Part shown: positions 1 to 6,340 of the stretch, piece by piece
Layout of the letters: the number at the start of each line of letters is the position of its first letter
Numbering within the stretch: the first letter of the stretch is position 1
Source: an uncultured Lachnospiraceae bacterium
Lineage (GTDB): Bacteria; Bacillota; Clostridia; Lachnospirales; Lachnospiraceae
Direction of reading: 5' to 3'
DNA length: 7,903 nucleotides
Assembly (NCBI GenBank): GCA_902797565.1
Contig: CADBTO010000206.1
Location: 1 to 7,903, forward strand
Made by a program: the position numbers and the translations under genes
The notes under the pieces: model-generated
Database searches by the model: none
Seen by the model: only the letters and a program-made list of their open reading frames with translations
Told to the model about the DNA's origin: nothing

Positions 1-826
1 GCTCTTCGTTTCGGCAACGCCTGGAGAATATGAGGAAGAGCACGAACTGCTTCGGGCGGAACAGGTCATCCGGCCGACCGGTTTGCTGGATCCGGAGGTG
101 GATGTCCGTCCGGTTGCGGGACAGATCGACGACCTGTATGGAGAAATCAGAAAAGAAACTTCAGATGGCGGGAAAGTCCTGGTGACAACGCTGACCAAAC
201 GGATGGCGGAGGATCTGACAAATTACCTGCAGGAGCTGGGTGTGCGGGTGAAGTACCTGCATAGCGATATTGACACGCTGGAACGTGCGGAGATTATCCG
301 TGATCTGCGGCTGGATGTGTTTGATGTCCTGGTCGGGATCAACCTGCTGCGCGAGGGACTGGATATTCCGGAAATCCGCCTGGTTGCGATTATCGACGCG
401 GACAAAGAAGGGTTTCTGCGTTCAGAAACATCGTTGATCCAGACGATCGGCAGGGCGGCGCGGAATGCAAAAGGGCGTGTCATTATGTATGCGGACAATA
501 TGACAGGTTCGATGGAACGGGCAATTTCCGAGACGAAGCGACGCCGTGAGATCCAGGAGGCATACAACAAAGCGCACGGGATTACGCCCAGGACGATTGA
601 AAAGAATGTCCGGGATCTGATCGCTGTGACACGCCAGGTGGCACAGACGGAAAAGGAGCTCGAACGCCAGCCGGAGGAAATGGACGAGCAGGAACTTTCG
701 GCATATATCGAAAAGATTGAAAAGAAGATGAAGAAAGCTGCGGCAGACCTGAATTTTGAAGTCGCCGCAGAATATCGGGATAAGATGGTTGCACTGAAAA
801 TCATGCTGAACGATATGAAGGCTTGA
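1..826 (+). CDS. uvrB: UvrABC excinuclease subunit B, C-terminal part (5' end outside window)
   Basis: UvrB is the DNA-damage-verifying helicase-like subunit of nucleotide excision repair; it is loaded by UvrA and recruits the UvrC nuclease. The first full codon is at position 2, and 274 residues are visible before the TGA stop. The fragment opens with [12 protein letters not shown] and [14 protein letters not shown], both typical of UvrB. The second helicase domain follows: [12 protein letters not shown], then [18 protein letters not shown], then [13 protein letters not shown], and motif [12 protein letters not shown] at visible residues 147-156. The last 46 residues (from [15 protein letters not shown]) form the UVR motif, the coiled-coil hairpin that contacts UvrC. 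The end is where the family normally ends, so this TGA acts as a true stop, which matters for reading the in-frame TGA further downstream. The next gene starts 114 nt later. The product call is firm; the missing N-terminus holds the Walker A motif and beta-hairpin. Confidence 0.98.
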   Translation, partial: LFVSATPGEYEEEHELLRAEQVIRPTGLLDPEVDVRPVAGQIDDLYGEIRKETSDGGKVLVTTLTKRMAEDLTNYLQELGVRVKYLHSDIDTLERAEIIRDLRLDVFDVLVGINLLREGLDIPEIRLVAIIDADKEGFLRSETSLIQTIGRAARNAKGRVIMYADNMTGSMERAISETKRRREIQEAYNKAHGITPRTIEKNVRDLIAVTRQVAQTEKELERQPEEMDEQELSAYIEKIEKKMKKAAADLNFEVAAEYRDKMVALKIMLNDMKA

Positions 827-940
827 TTTGCGGTTGCTATTACATACAGACATTCAGAAAAACAGCAGAAGGGTGCTGCTGGATGGGGCAGGGGAGTTGG
901 AACTGGAAACAGTGTTGGGAAGAAAGGATGGAAGGAAGTT

Positions 941-2350
941 ATGAATCCGATATCGAGTATTGAGGCGACGATCAACACATCGCAGAAAAGTATTCTGGAG
1001 TTTTCGCCGGAAAATAAAAAGTATGAAATTGAAGTGCCGGAAGATTGTTTCGGGATGCTGCTTCGTTTGAAGTATGAACCGGAATTTTATATCAGTATCC
1101 GGGCAGACAAGGACGCGGGGCGTTTCGGCTTTTTGGATCTGGATCCGAACATGGGCGACTATGTTGCGGGCGGCGAGATTCCGTATTATGAATATTATGA
1201 CGGATATATCGTGCGGCTGGATAAGCGGGAGAACTGCTTTGATGAGGATCTGGAGGTGAATATCTCGATCCATGCCAGCAGCTGGGAGCATGGCGAGGAT
1301 CATTACGATATCCATCTGGTCCGGAAGACCAACAAAAAGATCCGCGCATTGTTCAAAGAGGGGAACTTCTTCGACAGCGAATTTGAGATCAATATGCCGT
1401 ATGAGTTGTACGTGCCGACGGATTATGATCCGAAGAAAAAGTATCCGCTGGTCATCGGCCTCCACGGAACCGGAGAGATCCAGGAGCATGTTTCCGCGGT
1501 GCTGAAGAAGATGCAGATGGCGACGGTCTGGGCAGAGGATTCTGAAGCGGGACATAACCAGTGTATTGTGCTGGCACCCCAGTGTACGATCCGCTATAAT
1601 GATGAGGATAACTGGACATCTCTGAACCAGTTTGTCAATGGACACTCCAATTCACCGTTCTGGCCGATGCCGCAGCTGAAGGTGTTGTGGCGCCTGCTGG
1701 AACAGCTGCAGGAGGAGTACAGCATTGATAACAAGCGGATGTATCTCACAGGTGTTTCCTCCGGAAGCTTCGGCGTATATGTGATGGCAATGGAGCATCC
1801 TGGTGCATTTGCCGGGTTGGTGATTGCCTGTGGTGCGGCAAATCCGGAGCGGATTTCGGAGCTGAAAGGGCTTCCGATGTGGATTTTCCATGCGGATGAC
1901 GACCCGCTGATCGTGCCGTCCTTTACGCTGGAACCGACACTCGCGGCACTGGAAGGGGCAGGCATTGCATACAAACTGACCCGCTATCCGAAGGGGCAGG
2001 TATTCTGGCAGTCCGGGCATTTCTGCTGGGAAGCGATGTATAAAGAAAAGGAGATGCGCGACTGGCTGTTCGAACAGAAACTGCCGGGTGCGTGGGAGCC
2101 TGCTGTGGAAACCACTGCTTCGGGGACTTCCAAGGCGGCAGCAGCAGATGCCGCGTCGGATGCCGGGAAGGCAGCAGCAGGAAGTACTGCGTCAAAAAAT
2201 GACAAGGCGGCAGCAGCAGATGCCAAGACTGAAAAAAAAGAGCCGGTGGCATCCAAGGATCATTCGATGAATGCGCAGACGGTTGATATTGCTGCGAAAG
2301 CAATTTCTGCAGCAGGTGGAAAGGACGCATTGAAAAAGACCAAACATTAA
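941..2350 (+). CDS. Alpha/beta-hydrolase (esterase/PHB-depolymerase-like), cytoplasmic, with Ala/Lys-rich C-terminal tail
   Basis: This 469-residue serine hydrolase has three visible parts. Residues 1 to about 150 are beta-rich and acidic, with no recognised domain. Residues 151-383 are an alpha/beta-hydrolase core: oxyanion-region GLHGTGE (173-179), nucleophile elbow LTGVSSGSFG with probable catalytic Ser273 (G-V-S-S-G), probable acid Asp321 in HADDDPLIVP, and catalytic His360 in SGHFCWE. This layout resembles esterase families near PHB depolymerase and feruloyl esterase. Residues 384-469 are a low-complexity tail rich in Ala, Lys, Asp and Ser with internal repeats. There is no signal peptide or membrane segment, so cytoplasmic action is inferred. 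The ATG is preceded by AAGGA at 932-936. Given the ligase, carrier protein and acyltransferase-like gene downstream, a thioesterase, release or product-trimming role is possible, but the substrate is unknown. It could equally be an unrelated carboxylesterase. Confidence 0.85.
   Translation: MNPISSIEATINTSQKSILEFSPENKKYEIEVPEDCFGMLLRLKYEPEFYISIRADKDAGRFGFLDLDPNMGDYVAGGEIPYYEYYDGYIVRLDKRENCFDEDLEVNISIHASSWEHGEDHYDIHLVRKTNKKIRALFKEGNFFDSEFEINMPYELYVPTDYDPKKKYPLVIGLHGTGEIQEHVSAVLKKMQMATVWAEDSEAGHNQCIVLAPQCTIRYNDEDNWTSLNQFVNGHSNSPFWPMPQLKVLWRLLEQLQEEYSIDNKRMYLTGVSSGSFGVYVMAMEHPGAFAGLVIACGAANPERISELKGLPMWIFHADDDPLIVPSFTLEPTLAALEGAGIAYKLTRYPKGQVFWQSGHFCWEAMYKEKEMRDWLFEQKLPGAWEPAVETTASGTSKAAAADAASDAGKAAAGSTASKNDKAAAADAKTEKKEPVASKDHSMNAQTVDIAAKAISAAGGKDALKKTKH
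2131..2224 (+). repeat. In-frame direct repeats encoding the Ala/Lys tail of the hydrolase
   Basis: Two perfect 22-bp copies lie at 2131-2152 and 2203-2224, 72 nt (24 codons) apart, each encoding a KAAAADA-type block. A degenerate third copy (AAGGCAGCAGCAG, from about 2168) sits between them. Because the spacing is a multiple of three, recombination between copies would shorten or lengthen the tail by 24 residues without breaking the frame. Confidence 0.8.
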
Positions 2351-2359
2351 GGTTTGGTC
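2338..2359. other. Stem-loop spanning the hydrolase stop codon
   Basis: A perfect 8-bp stem GACCAAAC (2338-2345) / GTTTGGTC (2352-2359) closes a 6-nt loop that contains the TAA stop. On the + strand no T-run follows, so it does not look like a normal terminator for the hydrolase. Read on the - strand, the hairpin is followed by five T residues (complement of 2333-2337) and looks like a weak intrinsic terminator, but no gene on that strand needs one. It may protect the mRNA 3' side or be incidental. Confidence 0.35.
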
Positions 2360-2370
2360 AAGGATATGTC

Positions 2371-2398
2371 AAAAACGATTGAAAAACGATAGAAAAAA
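2371..2398. other. A-tracts phased at 11 bp in the hydrolase-transferase gap
   Basis: AAAAACGATTG and AAAAACGATAG follow each other directly (2371-2392), and a further A-run starts at 2393, giving A-tracts 11 bp apart, near one helical turn. Phased A-tracts bend DNA and often lie upstream of promoters. A poor -35/-10 candidate (TTGAAA at 2402, CATCAT at 2425, 17-nt spacer) follows, so a promoter for the transferase gene is possible but weakly supported. Confidence 0.25.
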
Positions 2399-2477
2399 GA
2401 GTTGAAAGGGCAGATGATTAAGTTCATCATGGGAAAGTGGAACCTGGCAATAAGCAATATTATATGGAGAGAAATTC

Positions 2478-3869
2478 ATGGCAAAAAAACTCTATCCACT
2501 GAATGTGGGGCAGATGCTCCAGTATCTTCCAATCCGCGAGACGGGCACCCAGTGATGCTGTAATATCAGTATTTTTTCCGGGCTGCAGACAGAGATCCAG
2601 TTCGGACTTCTGAAGCAGTGCATCGAAGAGGAAATCAAGCGTGCGGACTGCCTGCGGCTTCGATTTACTGCGCCGGACAAGGATGGCTTCGTGCAGCAGT
2701 ACATTGCGGATGAGGATTACCGGGATATTCCGATGCTGGATCTTACGGATCGGTCAATGGAAGAGGCGGACGCATTTTTGCAGCAGAAGACGTTCGAAGA
2801 GTTTAATGATCCGGATATTCCGATGGTGGAGTTCACGATGGTACGTATGCCGGAAGGCTATAATGGGATGTATATCCACATTGACCATCGGTTGACAGAT
2901 TCCTCCGGACTGATCGTTATGGTAAACGATATTATGGAGTTGTATTGCCATTACCGCTTTGGTTCGCCTTATCCGAAGCCGCTGGCATCGTTTGAAGAAG
3001 TTCTGCAGCAGGATCTGAAAAAAGCGCAGAACGAAAAACGGCGTGCGAAGGATGAAAAGTTCTGGCGGGATTATCTGACAGAAAACGGGGAACCGATCTA
3101 TTCGGATATCAAAGGGCCCAGGATCCTGCAGGAGAGCAGGAAGGCTCATGGGGACAAGTCCTTGCGGGCGGCGGATGTGGAGACGAAGGATCGTTCTGTG
3201 GGCGTGGCGGATTTCCATCTGGAACCGGAAGCAACCCAGGCGCTTTTGGATTTCTGCATGAACCAGGGTGTATCTATGACGAACCTGATCCTGCTGGCGA
3301 TGCGGACCTATCTGTCCAAGATGAACGGCGGCCAGGAAGACATCACGCTGAGGAATTTCGTTTCCAGACGTTCCACGCATGCTGAGTGGACCTGTGGCGG
3401 AAGCCGCGTGCTTTCATTCCCTTGCCGGACGATCATTTCGCCGGATACGGAGTTTTTGGATGCGCTGTATGAATTGCAGAATGTCCAGAACCGCGTTTAC
3501 CTGCACTGCAATTTTGATCCGGTAGAAGTGGACAAGATGCTGAAAGACCTGTACGGGGCACCGGATAACACTGAGTATATTTCGATGTCTCTGACCTACC
3601 AGCCGATGCCGGTGCGGATGCAGAATGAGCATCTGAAGGGGATCAATGTCCGCTCGGTCTGGTATCCGAATGGTGCTGCAACAAAGCGGATCTATCTGAC
3701 AGTGACCCACAGTAGTAATGATGGAGGACTGATCTTCGACTACCACTATCAGAAAGCGGTTCTGAACTTCGAAGACATGCAGACGCTGTACTACTATATG
3801 ATGAAGATCATGTTCCGCGGCGTCGATGAACCGGATATCACGATCGGGGAGCTGATCAGCACGATATAA
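2478..3869 (+). pseudogene. Stand-alone condensation-domain-like HxxxD acyltransferase with in-frame UGA at codon 26
   Basis: The ATG at 2478 has a good ribosome site, GGAGAG at 2466-2471, 6 nt upstream. The peptide begins MAKKLYPLNVGQMLQYLP, the YPL..GQ opening common in NRPS condensation domains. Codon 26 (2553-2555) is TGA, followed by Cys-Cys codons, and then the same frame runs open for 437 codons to TAA. Total length of 463 codons fits a single condensation domain. The probable catalytic motif HxxxD is H137-R-L-T-D141 within YIHIDHRLTDSSG, with Asp in place of the usual first His of HHxxxDG. Near the C-terminus, SSNDGGLIFDYHYQ fits the last part of this fold. Such enzymes move an acyl or peptidyl group from a carrier protein to an amine or alcohol; the carrier protein and ligase genes follow. 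No frameshift is present, only the stop. The first later in-frame start-type codon (GTG 2691) has no ribosome site and would remove part of the fold. Either a recent nonsense mutation, a sequencing error, or recoding explains it. Confidence 0.7.
2577..2606 (+). promoter_or_regulatory. Stem-loop 3' of the in-frame UGA, possible but imperfect bacterial SECIS
   Basis: TCCGGGCTG (2577-2585) can pair with CAGTTCGGA (2598-2606), nine pairs including two G-U, closing a 12-nt loop CAGACAGAGATC. The loop starts 30 nt after the UGA at 2553-2555, inside the distance window usual for bacterial SECIS elements. Against this, the first two loop bases are C and A, where the known consensus wants a G, and no selenoprotein family with Sec-Cys-Cys at this site is known to me. 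A hairpin of this quality can arise by chance in coding sequence. Confidence 0.2.
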
Positions 3870-3943
3870 AATATTGGTGGCGCGGAAACCCAAGCGCGCA
3901 CAAAGGAGTTCTTAACCAAACTCCGACTGCGCGCAGAACGTCG

Positions 3944-3987
3944 GGCAATGGTGCGGTTCCGTGCGGAGCGCTGAACCGCGCCATGCC
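3944..3987. other. Long hairpin inside the repeat element (first)
   Basis: ATGGTGCGGTTC (3948-3959) pairs with GAACCGCGCCAT (3973-3984) over 12 bp with one G-U pair, extended by GGC (3944-3946) / GCC (3985-3987) across a single bulged A. The 13-nt loop can form a small inner GCG/CGC stem. No T-run follows, so it is not a standard terminator. Confidence 0.7.
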
Positions 3988-3993
3988 ACAGAA

Positions 3994-4032
3994 GAACTGG
4001 CATTCTTCGGCACAGCCGGATAATGCCAGTTC
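3994..4032. other. Long hairpin inside the repeat element (second)
   Basis: GAACTGGCATT (3994-4004) pairs perfectly with AATGCCAGTTC (4022-4032). After one C/T mismatch, TTCGGC (4006-4011) pairs with GCCGGA (4015-4020) with one G-U, leaving a 3-nt ACA loop. The result is an almost continuous 17-pair hairpin. No T-run follows. Confidence 0.75.
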
Positions 4033-4092
4033 AGTGACGGAAACCCAAGCGCGCACAAAGGAGTTCTCACATAACGAAAGGAGCATATTAAC

Positions 4093-4329
4093 ATGAGCGC
4101 AAAAGAAAAAGAATTTCTGGAGATTGTCGCAAAGTACTGTGACAAGAAGGCAGACGAACTTTCACCGGACCTCAAGTTCCGGGATGATCTGGGATTTGAT
4201 TCCCTTGGGTTTATGACCTTCTTGGGAGATCTCGAAGATACCTTCGATATTGAACTGGAAGAGGAAGAGGCTCTGAAGATCACAACGATCGGCGAGGCAC
4301 TCGAATATCTGGACAAGCAGCTTGTATAA
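4093..4329 (+). CDS. Discrete acyl carrier protein
   Basis: This acidic 78-residue protein has the length and four-helix pattern of a type II acyl carrier protein. The phosphopantetheine site is DLGFDSLGF, with Ser37 as the attachment residue. The recognition-helix region DLEDTFDIELEEEEALKIT and the closing TTIGEALEYLDKQL match fatty-acid-type ACPs more than NRPS thiolation domains or DltC. The start is set by AAAGGAG at 4077-4083, 9 nt before the ATG. It acts in the cytoplasm as a tether for an acyl thioester once modified by a phosphopantetheinyl transferase, which is not encoded here. Its neighbours, an AMP-forming ligase 73 nt downstream and a condensation-like transferase upstream, suggest a dedicated carrier for a small acyl-transfer pathway rather than the housekeeping AcpP. 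That role is inference; the carrier identity is well supported. Confidence 0.93.
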   Translation: MSAKEKEFLEIVAKYCDKKADELSPDLKFRDDLGFDSLGFMTFLGDLEDTFDIELEEEEALKITTIGEALEYLDKQLV

Positions 4330-4389
4330 AGTGCAGCCGCGCCGGGGCGCATAGGATGAAGAAAACTGTTACATTTGTCATTTGCAAAT

Positions 4390-4397
4390 AAAGGAGG
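4390..4397 (+). promoter_or_regulatory. Strong Shine-Dalgarno site that sets the ligase start
   Basis: AAAGGAGG lies 5 nt before the ATG at 4403. It rules out the in-frame TTG at 4382, which would add seven residues and place the ribosome site inside the gene. Confidence 0.85.
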
Positions 4398-4402
4398 AAC
4401 AG

Positions 4403-5968
4403 ATGGCAGAACCGAAACATATCATCCAGGAACTTTTGGAAGGAACCGTTGAGAAATACCCGGACTTGCCCGCCGTAAAGTGGATTGTGAAGGGCGATAT
4501 GCCGGGAAAGAGCTACAGGGAGCTGGGCGCAGACCGCACCCGTGTTGCAAATGCACTGATTGCACGCGGATATGAGGGGCAGCAGCTGGCGATGATTGGA
4601 ACCAGTTCGTATGAGTGGATTGTGTCTTTTCTCGGAATCGTCAGTGGAAAGATGACGGCTGTACCGTTGGATCCGGTGTTGCCGCCGGCGGAACTTTGCG
4701 ACCTGATCAATCGTTCTGATTCGGAAGCCCTGTTTATTCATCCCAAGATGACGGCACTCATTGATGTGGTTCGGGAAAACTGCCCGAAGGTACGCCTTTT
4801 CGTGGTGCTTGGAGAGGAAGCGCCGGAAGGGGAGAATGTGATCTCGTTCCCGCAGCTGCTGGCAGAAAAAGACAGTACGCCGCTTGCGGAAGAACAGCGT
4901 CCGGAACCGGATGACGTCTGCACAATTATCTTTACATCAGGAACAACCGGGAAAAGCAAGGGCGTCATGCTGACCCAGCAGAATATGTATGATGACTGCG
5001 TCAATGTCGTTGTGACCTTTGCGCCGGGAACCACGATGCTTTCCGTGCTGCCAATCCATCATGCGTATTGCCTGGTCATGGACTGGCTGAAGGGATTTTC
5101 CTGCGCAGCAACGCTGTATATCAATGACAACCTGCGGCATATGCTGAAGAATATCGGGAAGCTGCAGCCGCAGCTGCTGCTGATGGTTCCGCTGATGATC
5201 GAGTTGATCTACAAACGGCTCAAGGCGGATGACAGCAAGCCGAAGCGTGAAGTGGCACGCGAGGTTCTGGGAGAAAACCTGCAGATCATCTATTCTGGAG
5301 GCGCACATCTGGATCCGATGTATATCGAGGCGTTTAAGGAATATGGCATTGAGGTCTGCGAAGGTTACGGGATGTCTGAGTGTTCGCCTACGATCAGCAC
5401 GAACGGGGAACTGGGGAACCGCCCCGGCTCCGTTGGGAAAGTCCTGGCGAATATGGAAGTCCGTTTCGTGGAAGGCGAGCTCCAGGTCAAGGGTACCAAT
5501 GTCATGAAGGGCTATTACAAGATGCCCAAGGAGACAGAGGAAGCCTTTGTGGATGGATGGCTGCGCACCGGGGATCTGGGGCATCTGGATGAAGATGGCT
5601 TTCTGTATATCACAGGCCGTTTGAAGAACCTGATTATCCTGAGCAATGGCGAGAATGTTTCACCGGAAGAGATGGAGAGCAAGCTTCTTGCGAATGAGCT
5701 GGTGGGCGAAGCAGTGATCGAAAGCGAGCCGACCGGAAACGGGCTGATGGCACGGATCTATCCGGATGCGGATCTGGTGGAAAAAGAAGGATGGAATGAG
5801 GAGCAGGTTGCGGAGAAGCTGGAAGAGATCAAGGCGGCATTCAATAAGACAGAGCCGACTTATCGCGCGATCACGAAACTTGTGATCCGCAAGTATCCGT
5901 TCATCAAGAATTCCACGAAAAAGATTGTCCGTGCAAAAGCCGATATAGATGAAGCGCCAGAGGAGTAA
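4403..5968 (+). CDS. AMP-forming acyl-ACP/acyl-CoA ligase (long-chain fatty acyl ligase-like)
   Basis: This 521-residue cytoplasmic enzyme belongs to the ANL (adenylate-forming) superfamily, which activates a carboxylic acid as acyl-AMP and passes it to a thiol. Visible motifs in order: phosphate loop TSGTTGKSKG (178-187), LPIHHAYCLVMDWL (about 217-230) lining the acyl-binding side, GYGMSECSPT (321-330), WLRTGDLGHLDEDGF (387-400), hinge GRLKN (405-409), and the C-terminal lysine region PFIKNSTKKIVRAK with the probable catalytic Lys at 506 or 507. The central part (LPIHH, RHMLKNIGKLQP, VPLMIELIYKRL) resembles long-chain acyl-CoA/acyl-ACP ligases more than amino-acid-activating domains, so a fatty acyl substrate is likely but not proven. 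With an acyl carrier protein immediately upstream, that carrier is the most likely acceptor; CoA is the alternative. The next gene begins 9 nt after the stop. Confidence 0.92.
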   Translation: MAEPKHIIQELLEGTVEKYPDLPAVKWIVKGDMPGKSYRELGADRTRVANALIARGYEGQQLAMIGTSSYEWIVSFLGIVSGKMTAVPLDPVLPPAELCDLINRSDSEALFIHPKMTALIDVVRENCPKVRLFVVLGEEAPEGENVISFPQLLAEKDSTPLAEEQRPEPDDVCTIIFTSGTTGKSKGVMLTQQNMYDDCVNVVVTFAPGTTMLSVLPIHHAYCLVMDWLKGFSCAATLYINDNLRHMLKNIGKLQPQLLLMVPLMIELIYKRLKADDSKPKREVAREVLGENLQIIYSGGAHLDPMYIEAFKEYGIEVCEGYGMSECSPTISTNGELGNRPGSVGKVLANMEVRFVEGELQVKGTNVMKGYYKMPKETEEAFVDGWLRTGDLGHLDEDGFLYITGRLKNLIILSNGENVSPEEMESKLLANELVGEAVIESEPTGNGLMARIYPDADLVEKEGWNEEQVAEKLEEIKAAFNKTEPTYRAITKLVIRKYPFIKNSTKKIVRAKADIDEAPEE

Positions 5969-5977
5969 AGACAAGAC

Positions 5978-6340
5978 GTGGGGATTATTTCCAGTTTCAT
6001 CGAGTCATTCCGTGCAGCTTTTTTGAAGAAGGACTCGGATTTTGAAAAACATTATCAGCAGGCAAACCTGTTGATTTCAGATTTGGACAGGAAGATCTAT
6101 ATTTACAAGCTTCGGGTGAGATCGCTGCGTGCACAGGGTGTGGACGTGAAGAGCTCCCCGGAGCTTTCTGCCATGATGCAGCAGATGAGGTCGCAGGCGG
6201 TACAGTGCAGGCTGCTGGTTATGAAGATGGGGAAGGAACACGGGGAAGCTATCCGGATGGTGGATAACCTGATCCGGAAGATTGACGCGGAAATGCCGGG
6301 TGTTTTGGAGACAAAGAAACATGAAAACAAAAAGCAATAA
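5978..6340 (+). CDS. Hypothetical 120-residue helical protein coupled to uvrA
   Basis: I do not recognise this protein. It uses a GTG start 9 nt after the ligase stop; AGGAG at 5961-5965, inside the end of the ligase gene, lies 12 nt upstream, slightly far. The sequence is charged and almost free of glycine or proline after residue 55, with long predicted helices: FIESFRAAFLKKDSDFEKHY, then KIYIYKLRVRSLRAQ, then ELSAMMQQMRSQAVQCRLLVMKM and GEAIRMVDNLIRKID, suggesting a helical bundle or coiled coil. There is no signal peptide or membrane segment, and no catalytic motif. The C-terminus is Lys-rich ([10 protein letters not shown]). Its end overlaps the uvrA start by 20 nt, so translational coupling is likely. 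Whether it belongs functionally to the acyl cassette or to DNA repair cannot be told. Confidence 0.75.
   Translation: MGIISSFIESFRAAFLKKDSDFEKHYQQANLLISDLDRKIYIYKLRVRSLRAQGVDVKSSPELSAMMQQMRSQAVQCRLLVMKMGKEHGEAIRMVDNLIRKIDAEMPGVLETKKHENKKQ

Larger units (their letters stand above)
3883..4067. repeat. Intergenic repeat element: two 30-bp direct repeats flanking paired hairpins
   Basis: Perfect 30-bp copies lie at 3883-3912 and 4038-4067, each running from CGGAAACCCAAGCGCGC to CAAAGGAGTTCT, with starts 155 bp apart. The 125 bp between them fold into two long hairpins (separate entries) and a smaller one (CCGAC 3923-3927 / GTCGG 3940-3944). The block is GC-rich, has no ribosome site with an ORF, and looks unlike the coding sequence around it. 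It resembles a dispersed REP- or MITE-like intergenic element, or two neighbouring units of such a family; terminal inverted repeats and a transposase are absent. Each repeat carries AAAGGAG, resembling a ribosome site, but neither copy is near a start codon: the real site for the carrier protein gene is AAAGGAG at 4077-4083. It lies between the transferase and carrier genes and could affect mRNA processing there. Confidence 0.75.

Noticed and set aside
863..881. Hairpin CAGCAG / CTGCTG downstream of uvrB as terminator
   Set aside because: Only six pairs and no T-run follows; not a credible intrinsic terminator.
854..1645. 263-codon open frame on the - strand over the hydrolase
   Set aside because: Antisense to a gene with a complete catalytic triad; composition is shadow-like and no family is recognised. 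The 223-978 - frame over uvrB was rejected on the same grounds.
2269..2347. PTS EIIB-like look of the hydrolase C-terminus (AISAAGGKDALKK)
   Set aside because: Only a short stretch resembles the EIIB start; the phosphorylated Cys and the rest of the domain are absent, so chance similarity is more likely.
2553..2555. Genome-wide reassignment of UGA to tryptophan
   Set aside because: uvrB ends with TGA at exactly the family's usual end, TGG is used for Trp throughout, and no other gene in the window contains an in-frame TGA.
2691..3869. Start of the transferase gene at GTG 2691
   Set aside because: No ribosome site precedes it, and the in-frame sequence upstream (2556-2690) continues the protein family's pattern. 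It is an internal Val codon.
3794..4086. Short - strand open frames sharing an NSFVRAWVS peptide
   Set aside because: The shared peptide is only the translation of the 30-bp direct repeat; there is no ribosome site or domain, so it is evidence for the repeat, not for genes.
4380..4389. Palindrome ATTTGCAAAT before the ligase gene as an operator
   Set aside because: Ten base pairs, AT-rich, next to the ribosome site and without a matching second site; chance occurrence is likely.
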